NCBI GenBank assembly: GCA_024743015.1
Contig: JANSXJ010000085.1
Span: forward strand, 1 to 12,155
DNA from: Hyphomonas sp.
GTDB taxonomy: Bacteria; Pseudomonadota; Alphaproteobacteria; Caulobacterales; Hyphomonadaceae
Length of the DNA stretch: 12,155 bases
Direction of reading: 5' to 3'
Shown: in pieces, positions 1 to 7,247 of the stretch
Layout: each line of letters starts with the position of its first letter
Numbering within the stretch: position 1 is the stretch's first letter
The notes under the pieces: generated by a model
Database searches by the model: none
Told to the model about the DNA's origin: nothing
The model's input: only the letters and a program-made list of their open reading frames with translations
Program-made: the position numbers and the translations under genes

Positions 1-2
1 AT

Positions 3-362
3 GACTCGGTGATCTTCGGACCGCAGCGCGACATGTATGTTCTCGGCACAAATGAGACGCTCGTATATGACTTCGAGACCGATCAGGTGTCGTCACCCTA
101 TAAGGACGGTTATGAGTCCCATGACATTCGCACCGTCATCGAGGGCTTGAATGAAGTCCTGCCGAATGGCGACGTCTTCATCGAAGAGTCAAAGTATGGC
201 CGCTTGCTGGTGATGAGTAAATCCGGTGACATCCGCTGGAGTTATGTCAATCGCGCCGAGAATGGTACGGTCTATATCTTGCACTGGTCGCGATACATCA
301 ATGGCGAGCTGGCTCAGGCGCTTCGCAATACGTTCGCAGAAACAGCGGCGTGCGAGGATTAG
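3..362 (+). CDS. arylsulfotransferase (ASST)-family protein, 3' end only
   Basis: This is the C-terminal ~119 residues of a longer protein whose 5' part lies outside the window; the frame is open from base 3 and the GTG at 9 need not be a start. The residues show a beta-propeller-like blade pattern: a segment ending in ETLVYDFETD, then NGDVFIEESKYGRLLVMSKSG (a G-R-L/V-L motif followed by a turn) and IRWSYVNR, ending in HWSRYI and a final Cys-Glu-Asp. From memory this is how ASST-like proteins (PAPS-independent aryl sulfotransferase fold, PQQ-like propeller) end. Such enzymes are normally exported and move sulfate between phenolic compounds. The next gene starts 43 nt downstream on the same strand, and a sulfotransferase closes the run, which supports the call. 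The catalytic His region is not in the window, so activity cannot be judged. Confidence 0.65.
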   Translation, partial: DSVIFGPQRDMYVLGTNETLVYDFETDQVSSPYKDGYESHDIRTVIEGLNEVLPNGDVFIEESKYGRLLVMSKSGDIRWSYVNRAENGTVYILHWSRYINGELAQALRNTFAETAACED

Positions 363-405
363 GCTAAGTCAGGTTCATGTGATTAACTGCGACAAGGATC
401 AAATT

Positions 406-690
406 ATGGGGACGCAAATGGTCAGGACAATTACCAAGCTTACTGGGCTTTTCGCACTCTGCGCGGCGCTGACGGGACCCGCATCAGCCTATACCGGCCC
501 CGGTCTGGGGTTTGCCAGCATTGCGGTAGTTCTGGGATTCATTGCATCCATCTTTGTGGCGATTTTTGCGATCCTCTGGTATCCTTTCAAGCGCATGCTC
601 AAGGGGCGAAAAAAGGCCTCGCCTGCGCTCTCTGCCGACTTGGACCCGCTTCCCGGAAACGATGAAAACACAGACCCCGGGAATAAGTAG
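406..690 (+). CDS. small secreted/membrane protein with YTGPG motif
   Basis: A 94-residue protein. I chose ATG 406 because AAGGA (394-398) sits 7 nt upstream; ATG 418 is an alternative, and the longer reading back to 226 overlaps the previous gene without support. Residues 1-28 look like a signal peptide (positive start, hydrophobic core, ASA before Tyr). The predicted mature chain begins YTGPGLGF, is followed by a hydrophobic helix (about residues 33-57), a basic patch (KRMLKGRKK), and a polar acidic tail. I know the Y-I/T-GPG start plus one helix plus a basic stop from small uncharacterised proteins beside sulfotransferase or envelope genes, but I cannot name a function. The next gene starts 10 nt after its stop, so the two are almost certainly co-transcribed. 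It may be an inner-membrane partner of the exported ASST-like protein; this is inference. Confidence 0.75.
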   Translation: MGTQMVRTITKLTGLFALCAALTGPASAYTGPGLGFASIAVVLGFIASIFVAIFAILWYPFKRMLKGRKKASPALSADLDPLPGNDENTDPGNK

Positions 691-700
691 GCGGCGATAA

Positions 701-1072
701 TTGATCTTCGTCGCTCTCATCCTGCCGACCATTGCGTTTGTCGAGTTGTTCGTGCGGCTGAAAGTTCTGGAGCGCGCGGCTGTTCCAGCACAACTGGCTC
801 AGCGCTCTCTTCGCATCATTCAGGCTGAGCGAATTTCGGATCACTGGAAAGAACGTGTTCTGCCCGTGTATTCTGCGCGTATGATGCTCGCGACCTTGCG
901 CCTCCTTCTCGTTCTGCTGGTCGCGTTTTCTCCGTTCTTTTTCGCGGCGTTCGCAGCGAGTTTTACTGAACTGCCCTTGCTGGCGGAAATGACCTCATTG
1001 CGTGGAATTCTCATCAGCACGCTTGCGGCCTTCATTTATGTTCTCGTCAGGAAACGCCTTGTCGCAAGATAA
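701..1072 (+). CDS. small integral membrane protein, unknown function
   Basis: A 123-residue protein with three likely membrane helices: residues about 2-19, 64-87 and 100-117. Between the first two lies a basic amphipathic stretch containing ISDHWKERVLPVYSAR. A stop codon (TAA 698-700) sits directly before the TTG at 701, so the frame can begin no earlier. TTG 701 is preceded only by a weak AGG (689-691). Starting at ATG 881 would lose the first helix, so I prefer TTG. The gene lies 10 nt after the previous stop and overlaps the start of the sulfotransferase gene, which suggests translational coupling. I do not recognise a named family. Its place in the run suggests it works in the membrane with the sulfation proteins. 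Confidence 0.65.
   Translation: MIFVALILPTIAFVELFVRLKVLERAAVPAQLAQRSLRIIQAERISDHWKERVLPVYSARMMLATLRLLLVLLVAFSPFFFAAFAASFTELPLLAEMTSLRGILISTLAAFIYVLVRKRLVAR
1049..1054 (+). promoter_or_regulatory. Shine-Dalgarno AGGAAA deciding a TTG start
   Basis: AGGAAA lies inside the end of the upstream membrane-protein gene. Its AGGA core ends 6 nt before TTG 1059, an ideal spacing. The nearest ATG in the same frame (1038) has no comparable site, so the TTG is the better start for the sulfotransferase. Confidence 0.5.
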
Positions 1073-2105
1073 TTACAGCAAGGTGGATCAGATTTTTCAC
1101 CAGATCGCGCTCGGTGGGCGCGCGACGCCCGAACTATTTTTCGATCTGGAAACAAGTTTCTTCGGAAAGAACCTGCCAGATGTAAGCCAGGGCAAGCATG
1201 TGTTCGTCTCCGGACTTGCGCGCGCTGGAACAACTGTTCTCATGCGCTTGCTACATTCTACCAAAGAATTTGCGTCGCTTACCTATCGCGACATGCCGCT
1301 GGTTATGGCTCCGAACCTGTGGAGCAAACTCTCCTCTGGCAAAGAGAAACAAGGCGTCGAAGCAGAGCGCGCGCATGGCGACGGACTCTCGGTGAGTTTT
1401 GATAGCCCCGAAGCGCTCGAAGAAGTATTCTGGCGAACCTTTAGTGGCAAAGACTATATCCAAGCCGACCAGCTTGTACCGATGCAGGCGAGCGACGAGG
1501 CGCTGATCAGCTTTCGCCAATATGTCAGTCTTATCCTGAAGCGATACGACCGGACGCGCTACCTTTCCAAGAACAATAATTCCATTCTGCGGCTTCCCAG
1601 TCTGTGCCGGGCGTTTCCCGAGGCGATCATCCTCGTTCCGATCCGCCATCCGGCGAGCCACGCGGCCTCGCTCTTGCGTCAGCACGAGCACTTTCTCGAG
1701 GTGCATCAGGCGAGCGCATTTTCCCGAAAATACATGACCTGGCTGGTCCACCATGAATTCGGGGCTGACCATCGGCGCTTCAAGTTTGGGCCAGAATCGA
1801 TAAGCGGATCTCAGGATCCATCCGACCTCGCTTATTGGGTCGATCTTTGGATCGAGGCCTATTCCTATCTCGATCAGGTATTGGATAGCCTGTCCGGACG
1901 CGGCGTATTCATCTGCTACGAAGATCTCGTCGCAAATCCGGATGTGGCCAGATCAAAACTTGCGAACCGCCTATCCGTTGAAATTGATGAGTCCGTTCTG
2001 CTGCGCCCAGCGCCGGAATATCCGGAGTTCGACACGGCGAATCTGGACGAGGCGATCTCCCTGTTCGAGCGGCTTCGTGAAAAAAATCTCATGCGTTCTG
2101 ACTGA
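1059..2105 (+). CDS. PAPS-dependent-type sulfotransferase family protein
   Basis: A 348-residue protein if started at TTG 1059; ATG 1038 adds seven residues. It carries the two nucleotide-binding signatures of the sulfotransferase fold. The 5'-phosphosulfate loop is VFVSGLARAGTTVLMR (about residues 48-63), where family members more often read G-x-P-R-S/A-G-T-T. The 3'-phosphate region is PIRHPASHAASLLRQH (about 194-209), with the Arg and Ser expected to hold the 3' phosphate. No signal peptide or membrane segment is visible, so it should be cytosolic. It transfers sulfate from PAPS to an unknown acceptor. It overlaps the preceding membrane-protein gene by 14 nt. Pairing a cytosolic PAPS enzyme with an exported ASST-like protein suggests sulfation of something destined for the envelope. 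Codons are less GC-biased than in the following purL. Confidence 0.85.
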   Translation: MSQDNYSKVDQIFHQIALGGRATPELFFDLETSFFGKNLPDVSQGKHVFVSGLARAGTTVLMRLLHSTKEFASLTYRDMPLVMAPNLWSKLSSGKEKQGVEAERAHGDGLSVSFDSPEALEEVFWRTFSGKDYIQADQLVPMQASDEALISFRQYVSLILKRYDRTRYLSKNNNSILRLPSLCRAFPEAIILVPIRHPASHAASLLRQHEHFLEVHQASAFSRKYMTWLVHHEFGADHRRFKFGPESISGSQDPSDLAYWVDLWIEAYSYLDQVLDSLSGRGVFICYEDLVANPDVARSKLANRLSVEIDESVLLRPAPEYPEFDTANLDEAISLFERLREKNLMRSD

Positions 2106-2188
2106 GCGGTTCGCATCAAGGCGCACCATCGCGCATCGGTGTCACTTAGGCTCTAGCGAATCCCTTCATCCCACGCTAAAGGCCGCGC

Positions 2189-4477
2189 ATGACTGATACA
2201 TCCGCGATCATCGCCGCTATGCAGGCCGAACAGACCGAGACCGATGCCTCAGAACACGGCATCAATGCCGAGGAATGGCACCGCCTCGTGACCCGCCTGA
2301 ACCGCAAGCCGAACCTGGTTGAGCTCGGTATTTACTCGGTGATGTGGTCGGAGCATTGCTCTTACAAGTCTTCGCGTCGTCACCTGTCCAAGTTCCCGAC
2401 CAAGAACAAGCATGTCATTCAGGGCCCGGGCGAGAATGCGGGCGTGATCGATATTGGCGACGGTCAGGCCGCGATTTTCAAAATGGAGAGCCACAACCAC
2501 CCTTCCTATATCGAGCCGTATCAAGGCGCGGCCACCGGCGTCGGCGGCATCCTGCGCGACGTGTTCACCATGGGCGCGCGCCCGATCGCGCTAGTCAACG
2601 CACTGCGCTTCGGCGATCCAAGCCATCCCAAGACACGCAGCCTCGTCGCCGGTGTCGTTGCCGGCATTGGCGGTTATGGAAATTGCGTCGGTGTCCCGAC
2701 AGTGGCGGGTGAGACTGAGTTCCATTCCGGCTATAATGGCAACATCCTGGTCAATGCGATGGCGGTGGGCCTCGCCGATCAGGACAAGATTTTCTACGCG
2801 CGCGGTGCGACACCCGGCAACCCGATCTTCTATGTCGGCTCAAAAACGGGCCGCGATGGCATCCACGGTGCGACCATGGCCTCGGCCGAGTTTTCCGAAG
2901 GCGACGAAGACAACCGCCCGACGGTTCAGGTCGGCGATCCGTTCACCGAGAAATTGCTGATTGAAGCCTGCCTCGAATTGATGGCGACCGATGCGATCCA
3001 GGCCATTCAGGACATGGGCGCAGCGGGCCTTACATCTTCTTCCGTCGAGATGGCCGATAGCGGCGGTGAGAATGGCGAAGGCATTGGCGTTGAGATGGAC
3101 CTGGACAAAGTCCCGCAACGCGAAACCGGCATGAGCGCCTATGAAATCATGCTGTCGGAGAGCCAGGAGCGCATGCTCATGGTGCTCTATCCGGACAAGA
3201 TCGACCTCGCCAAGAAAGTGTTCGAGAAATACGATCTCGACGCCGAAGTCATCGGCATGACCACCGATACAGGCCGTATGGTGCTGAAACAATTCGGCGA
3301 GGTGGTGTGCGATATTCCCGTCGCCCCTCTGGCGGAAGACGCCCCGAATTATGATCGCCCCTGGGTCGAGCCAAAAACACGCGCGCCGCTCGACATCTCC
3401 AAATACCCCGAGCCGGAAGACTATGGCGAGGTCCTGCTCAAGCTGATGTCCTGCCCGGACATGGCCTCCAAGCGCTGGATCTGGGAACAGTATGATCGTC
3501 ACGTCATGGGCGATACGGTGGACAGCTCGCAAAGCATGGGCAATGCCGCCATTGTCCGCATTCATGGCACCAATAAAGCGCTCGCCATTACCTCAGACTG
3601 TACGCCGCGCTATGTCGCCGCCAACCCGTATGAAGGTGGCAAGCAGGCCGTCGCTGAGGCCTATCGCAACCTCTCCGCCGTCGGTGCCAAACCGAACGCG
3701 ATCACCGACAATCTCAATTTCGGCAATCCCGAAAAGCCGGAGACGATGGGCTATATCGTCAAGGCGATTGAAGGTATGGCCGAGGCGTGCAAAGCGCTCG
3801 ATTTTCCCGTCGTGTCCGGCAATGTCAGCCTGTACAATGAGACGGACGGCATCGCGATCCCGCCAACGCCTGTCGTCGGCGGCGTGGGCCTGATCGAGGA
3901 TCTGGACAAAGTGGCAACACTGAAAGGCGCGCAGCCTGGGGATGTGCTCGTCCTGATTGGCGAGACCAAAGGCCATTTGGGCGCATCGCTATATGCGCGT
4001 GAGATTCTTGATCGAGAAATCGGTTCACCTCCGACCATAAATCTGGACGTGGAACGGAAAAACGCAGACTTCGTGCGCGAACTGATCGAAAACCAATTGA
4101 TCAACGCAGCTCACGATTTGAGCGATGGCGGGCTGGCGTGCGCGGTGGCCGAACTCGCCCTTGCGAGCAACTCAGGTGTTCATCTGCACGGCGATCAGGA
4201 TCTGAGCTTCAATGAAGATCCCGCGAGTTACAGCGAGGTTTGGCACTTGTTTTCAGAAGACTCGGCACGCACGCTGATTTCAACGGCGCAGCCGGAGGAA
4301 GTTCTGAAACTGGCTGAAAGTCATGGCGTGTTCGCTTGCTTTGTTGGGATTACGCAATTGGACCCTGTCATCAGCTTTCGAAATGGTGCCGATGAAGACA
4401 AAATCAACCTCCCCCTCGCCCGCCTCCGCGAAGCGCATGAAGGCTGGTTGCCGAACTATATGAGCAAGGTGGATTAG
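2189..4477 (+). CDS. purL: phosphoribosylformylglycinamidine synthase subunit PurL
   Basis: A 762-residue cytosolic enzyme of de novo purine synthesis. It makes FGAM from FGAR, ATP and ammonia supplied by the PurQ glutaminase, with PurS as the third subunit. Length fits the small, separate-subunit type of PurL. Visible marks are SEHCSYK (54-60, with the conserved His), the ATP/Mg loop SHNHPS (101-106), the segment [15 protein letters not shown] (110-124), [15 protein letters not shown] (161-175) and AAHDLSDGG in the C-terminal half. ATG 2189 has AAAGG (2178-2182) upstream. Neither purS, purQ nor purC adjoins it here: the upstream neighbour is the sulfotransferase (83 nt gap), so it probably has its own promoter in that gap, though I see no convincing -35/-10. 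From about position 4000 to the stop the codons become less GC-biased; the protein still looks intact. Confidence 0.97.
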   Translation: MTDTSAIIAAMQAEQTETDASEHGINAEEWHRLVTRLNRKPNLVELGIYSVMWSEHCSYKSSRRHLSKFPTKNKHVIQGPGENAGVIDIGDGQAAIFKMESHNHPSYIEPYQGAATGVGGILRDVFTMGARPIALVNALRFGDPSHPKTRSLVAGVVAGIGGYGNCVGVPTVAGETEFHSGYNGNILVNAMAVGLADQDKIFYARGATPGNPIFYVGSKTGRDGIHGATMASAEFSEGDEDNRPTVQVGDPFTEKLLIEACLELMATDAIQAIQDMGAAGLTSSSVEMADSGGENGEGIGVEMDLDKVPQRETGMSAYEIMLSESQERMLMVLYPDKIDLAKKVFEKYDLDAEVIGMTTDTGRMVLKQFGEVVCDIPVAPLAEDAPNYDRPWVEPKTRAPLDISKYPEPEDYGEVLLKLMSCPDMASKRWIWEQYDRHVMGDTVDSSQSMGNAAIVRIHGTNKALAITSDCTPRYVAANPYEGGKQAVAEAYRNLSAVGAKPNAITDNLNFGNPEKPETMGYIVKAIEGMAEACKALDFPVVSGNVSLYNETDGIAIPPTPVVGGVGLIEDLDKVATLKGAQPGDVLVLIGETKGHLGASLYAREILDREIGSPPTINLDVERKNADFVRELIENQLINAAHDLSDGGLACAVAELALASNSGVHLHGDQDLSFNEDPASYSEVWHLFSEDSARTLISTAQPEEVLKLAESHGVFACFVGITQLDPVISFRNGADEDKINLPLARLREAHEGWLPNYMSKVD

Positions 4478-4491
4478 ACCGAAAATCCGAC

Positions 4492-4514
4492 GGTCCCGGA
4501 CTTGATCCGGGACC
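4492..4514. repeat. perfect palindromic hairpin, CCCGGACTTGATCCGGG-type repeat
   Basis: Nine-base arms GGTCCCGGA and TCCGGGACC are perfectly complementary around a 5-nt loop CTTGA. This core resembles a palindrome I know to be scattered between genes in many alphaproteobacteria. It lies 14 nt after the purL stop and ahead of the converging monooxygenase gene, so it can also stop transcription or protect the 3' end of the message. No T-run follows, so it is not a textbook intrinsic terminator. Confidence 0.75.
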
Positions 4515-4545
4515 TCCTGCCATCAAGACCGTAACGAAATTCAAG

Positions 4546-4566
4546 ATCCCGCGTCGGGCGCGGGAT
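4546..4566. repeat. second palindromic hairpin in the purL/monooxygenase gap
   Basis: Arms ATCCCGCG and CGCGGGAT (8 bp, perfect) surround a 5-nt loop TCGGG. It sits 31 nt after the first hairpin and probably belongs to the same composite repeat element. Both arms are GC-rich and would fold on either strand, so the pair could serve both converging genes. Confidence 0.7.
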
Positions 4567-4613
4567 GGGCGGACTAGAGACATCCGACGATACCTGCGCA
4601 GGGGTTTCCGGTC

Positions 4614-4647
4614 ATTTAGGGCAAGTGAATCCGGCCGCTCCCTAAAT
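4614..4647. terminator. inverted repeat spanning the monooxygenase stop codon
   Basis: Arms ATTTAGGG (4614-4621) and CCCTAAAT (4640-4647) are perfect 8-bp complements separated by 18 nt, and one arm contains the stop codon of the - strand monooxygenase gene. It could be a weak terminator on the - strand. The loop is long and no T-run follows, so this is tentative. Confidence 0.3.
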
Positions 4648-6108
4648 CAGCTCATAATCCTCAAACTTCACCTCTGATACCGCGGCGGCATAGTCGCGGG
4701 TGTGCGAGGACCAGTTTTGAGTGATCTTGCCGTGCTCGTTCTTGTACCAGCTATTGCACGCGGGATCGGCCCAGACCGTCTTGTCGAGGTCGGCCTGAAC
4801 CTCGGCATTGAACCGATCCTGAGCCGCGCGGGTCGGGACCATGGCGGCCTTACCCGCCTGACCCAGACCATCCAGCGCCTTGACCGCATATTCGACCTGC
4901 CGTTCGAGCATGAAGGTGATCGCATTATGGCCGAGATTCGTGTTCGGACCGTAGAGCACGAACAGGTTCGGGAAGTCGGTCACGGTGATGCCGAGATAGG
5001 CCTCGGGATAGTCGCTCCAGACTTCATTGAGGTGTTTCCCGTCCCGGCCCTGGACATCAACCGACCAGCGCCAACCCGTCGTCTCGAACCCGGTGGCGAA
5101 GACGATCGCGTCGAGCTCATAATGCGTGCCGGAGACCGTCTTGATGCCGGTCTCCGTGATCGCCTCAATTCCATCGGTTTCCAAAGTGACATTATCCCTG
5201 GTGAGCGCCGGGAAATAGTCATCCGAGATCAGAATGCGGCGACAGCCAATCGGATAATCCGGTGTCAGTTTGGCGCGAAGATCCGGATCTTCGACTTGTT
5301 CTTCCAGCTGGTTCATCGCGATCCGGTGGTAGGCCGCCCGCCCTTCAGGGGTCCATTTGAACGCTTGCCAGAAAAATGTGTCGGCTTGCTCGTAAATGAT
5401 CTGGCGGTTCAGCGCGCCAATCTTCATGGCAAGCTCGGGATCCGTGCCGAGCAATGCGCCCTCCTCGGCGCTCATCGAGACGTCATTGCGCGGGATGACC
5501 CAGTTCGGGCTGCGCTGGAAAACAACCAGTTCCGCAACGTCTTCGGCGAGCTCTGGAATGACTTGCACAGCACTGGCCGCACAGCCGATGATTCCAACGC
5601 GTCTGCCTGTCATTTCGATCGAATGATCCCATTCAGCCGTATGGGTCACCGCGCCTTTATAGGTGTCCTTGCCCTGGATTGCTGGCCAGTTCGGGCGATT
5701 GAGCTGACCGAGGGCGCCAATTACGGCATCGCCGGAATAGCTTGCACCACTTGCTGTGGTTACAGTCCATGTTCGGTTGTCCTCATCCCAGATGGCGGAA
5801 GTCGCTTCATCTGACAGGTGAATATTCGGGCGGAGTTGGTAGCGGTCGACGATCTCTTCCGCATAGGCCTGGATCTCGCCGCCTTGCGGGTAGGCACGGC
5901 TCCAGTTTACCGACAGGGCGAAACTGTACTGGTACAGTGCGACGGGCACATCGCAGGCGACACCGGGATAGGTGTTCTGCGCCCATGTGCCGCCGACCTT
6001 GTCCAGCTTTTCGACCATTGTGAAACTGTGCCCGGCTTCCTGCAGCTTGATGGCCGCGCAGATCCCGCCGAGTCCCGCACCGATAATGATGACATGCTTG
6101 CCTGCCAT
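4642..6108 (-). CDS. flavin-containing monooxygenase, Baeyer-Villiger type
   Basis: A 488-residue FAD/NADPH oxidoreductase. The FAD-binding GxGxxG (GAGLGG, 10-15) is at the N-terminus, followed by VEKLDKVGGTW (32-42) and the NTYPGVACD segment (45-53). Residues 150-161, YKGAVTHTAEWD, match the Baeyer-Villiger fingerprint FxGxxxHxxxW[P/D] with Tyr for Phe. The second Rossmann motif reads IGCAASA (174-180), with Ala in place of the usual second Gly; I believe this is a tolerated variant. An ATGF motif (FATGF) lies in the C-terminal half. Such enzymes insert an oxygen beside a carbonyl (ketone to ester) or oxygenate N or S; the substrate cannot be told. ATG 6106-6108 has a strong GGAGGAGG 6 nt upstream. 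It follows pheA after 93 nt on the same strand and faces purL. No membrane segment is seen. Confidence 0.88.
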   Translation of the reverse strand: MAGKHVIIIGAGLGGICAAIKLQEAGHSFTMVEKLDKVGGTWAQNTYPGVACDVPVALYQYSFALSVNWSRAYPQGGEIQAYAEEIVDRYQLRPNIHLSDEATSAIWDEDNRTWTVTTASGASYSGDAVIGALGQLNRPNWPAIQGKDTYKGAVTHTAEWDHSIEMTGRRVGIIGCAASAVQVIPELAEDVAELVVFQRSPNWVIPRNDVSMSAEEGALLGTDPELAMKIGALNRQIIYEQADTFFWQAFKWTPEGRAAYHRIAMNQLEEQVEDPDLRAKLTPDYPIGCRRILISDDYFPALTRDNVTLETDGIEAITETGIKTVSGTHYELDAIVFATGFETTGWRWSVDVQGRDGKHLNEVWSDYPEAYLGITVTDFPNLFVLYGPNTNLGHNAITFMLERQVEYAVKALDGLGQAGKAAMVPTRAAQDRFNAEVQADLDKTVWADPACNSWYKNEHGKITQNWSSHTRDYAAAVSEVKFEDYELI

Positions 6109-6155
6109 GCCGCGCCTCCTCCGATGTCGTCTTTATTTCAAGACAGGATGGCGGA

Positions 6156-6176
6156 ACCTTTGCACTTGGCAAGGGT
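6156..6176 (-). terminator. hairpin in the pheA/monooxygenase gap
   Basis: Arms ACCTTTGC (6156-6163) and GCAAGGGT (6169-6176) pair over 8 positions with one mispair that can be a G-T/U wobble, around a 5-nt loop. It begins 25 nt after the pheA stop in the direction of transcription. No T-run follows on the - strand, so it may only attenuate read-through into the monooxygenase gene. Confidence 0.35.
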
Positions 6177-6201
6177 CACGCGAGGAGAATTTGGCCTGGT
6201 T

Positions 6202-7053
6202 TCAGGTGCCGCGAATGCCTTCTCGCGCCGGGTGAGCCGGATAAACGCCGAGAATTTTCAGAGACGAAGAAAAGAAGCCAAGCTCCTCCAACGCTAACTG
6301 GACGGATCGCTCGTTCGGATGACCTTCAATCTCGGCATAGAATTGCGAAGCGTTGAACGAGCCTTCGATCTGGTAGCTTTCGAGTTTGGTCATGTTGACG
6401 CCATTCGTCGCAAAACCGCCAAGCGCTTTGTAAAGGGCGGATGGAATATTGCGAACCTGGAACAGGAAGGCAGTGACCGCTCGGCCATCTTCGGGCGTGA
6501 TGTCCGTCGGCTCCGGCGCCATGATAACGAAACGCGTCGTATTGTGGCTGGCATCCTCAATATCCCAGGCAAGGATTTCCAGACCATATTCCTGGGCCGC
6601 TAGCGCAGGAGCAATCGCGGCTGTCTTCGGATCCTTGTTTTCAGCCACGCGCCGCGCAGCGCCTGCCGTGTCAGCGGCGGTAACGGCGGCGATACCGTGC
6701 TTGCGCAAATAATTCCTGCACTGCCCAAGCGCCATGACATGGCTATAGGCGCGCTCAATGTCTTCCACCTTTGCGCCAGGCATGCCCATGAGCTGGAACT
6801 TGATGCGCATGAAATGCTCACCAATCATGTGCAGCGTGGTCGCCGGCAGGAGGTGATGGATATCGCCGACGCGTCCGGCAATCGTGTTTTCAACCGGGAT
6901 CATGGCAAGCTGGGCCTCACCGCCCTCGACCATGGCGATTACGTCCTCAAACGTCCGGCAGGCCACCGCATCATATTGCGGGTACACCTCACGGCAGGCG
7001 ATATGAGAATTCGACCCGCGCTCTCCCTGGTATGCGATCTTACCTTGCGCCAT
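6202..7053 (-). CDS. pheA: prephenate dehydratase
   Basis: A 283-residue cytosolic enzyme converting prephenate to phenylpyruvate, the committed step to phenylalanine. The N-terminal catalytic part starts KIAYQGERGSNSH (5-17) and includes IPVENTIAGRVGDIHHLL (52-69). The catalytic TRF motif is at 173-175 (NTTRFVIM). A C-terminal ACT domain (about 195-272) carries GVNMTKLESYQIEGSF (218-233), the region binding phenylalanine for feedback inhibition, in the LES-Y form common in alphaproteobacteria rather than ESRP. No chorismate mutase domain is fused, so this is the monofunctional type. ATG 7051-7053 has AGGG about 10 nt upstream, which is a weak site. It diverges from the cytochrome c gene across a 194-bp gap and precedes the monooxygenase gene. 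Confidence 0.96.
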   Translation of the reverse strand: MAQGKIAYQGERGSNSHIACREVYPQYDAVACRTFEDVIAMVEGGEAQLAMIPVENTIAGRVGDIHHLLPATTLHMIGEHFMRIKFQLMGMPGAKVEDIERAYSHVMALGQCRNYLRKHGIAAVTAADTAGAARRVAENKDPKTAAIAPALAAQEYGLEILAWDIEDASHNTTRFVIMAPEPTDITPEDGRAVTAFLFQVRNIPSALYKALGGFATNGVNMTKLESYQIEGSFNASQFYAEIEGHPNERSVQLALEELGFFSSSLKILGVYPAHPAREGIRGT

Positions 7054-7247
7054 GTTGCTTGCGCCCTTTTTGCTTCAGTTCTCGCCTTATCGACAACCAA
7101 TTTGATGTGAACATCCGGTTACCCAGACTGCGCGCATTCGCCGCTGAAAAACAGGTACGCGCGATCTGCCACATCTGTGTATATTGATCGCAAGGGAATA
7201 GCGTGCCAGAAGGCGCGCGCAAGACTTGATATTTGAGGGATCACCTG
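7054..7247. promoter_or_regulatory. divergent promoter region between pheA and the cytochrome c gene
   Basis: A 194-bp gap between two divergent starts must hold both promoters. A TATATT (7180-7185) could be the -10 for the cytochrome gene, but I see no TTGACA-like -35 at the right distance. No ORF, strong palindrome or RNA structure is evident. Confidence 0.3.

Noticed and set aside
226..405. Upstream extension of the YTGPG small protein
   Set aside because: It overlaps the ASST-like coding end, and the clear AAGGA site and signal peptide place the start at 406.
2106..2188. Terminator or purine riboswitch between sulfotransferase and purL
   Set aside because: Only a 4-bp CACC/GGTG stem is visible in 83 nt, and no riboswitch core was recognised.
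2840..3565. 241-codon open frame antisense to purL
   Set aside because: Its residues are the mirror of purL codons with no family motif. purL is a certain gene, and long antisense frames are expected from its GC-rich third positions.
4702..5814. 370-codon open frame antisense to the monooxygenase
   Set aside because: Residues lack any recognisable domain and the frame lies wholly inside a well-supported gene, so it is a composition artefact.
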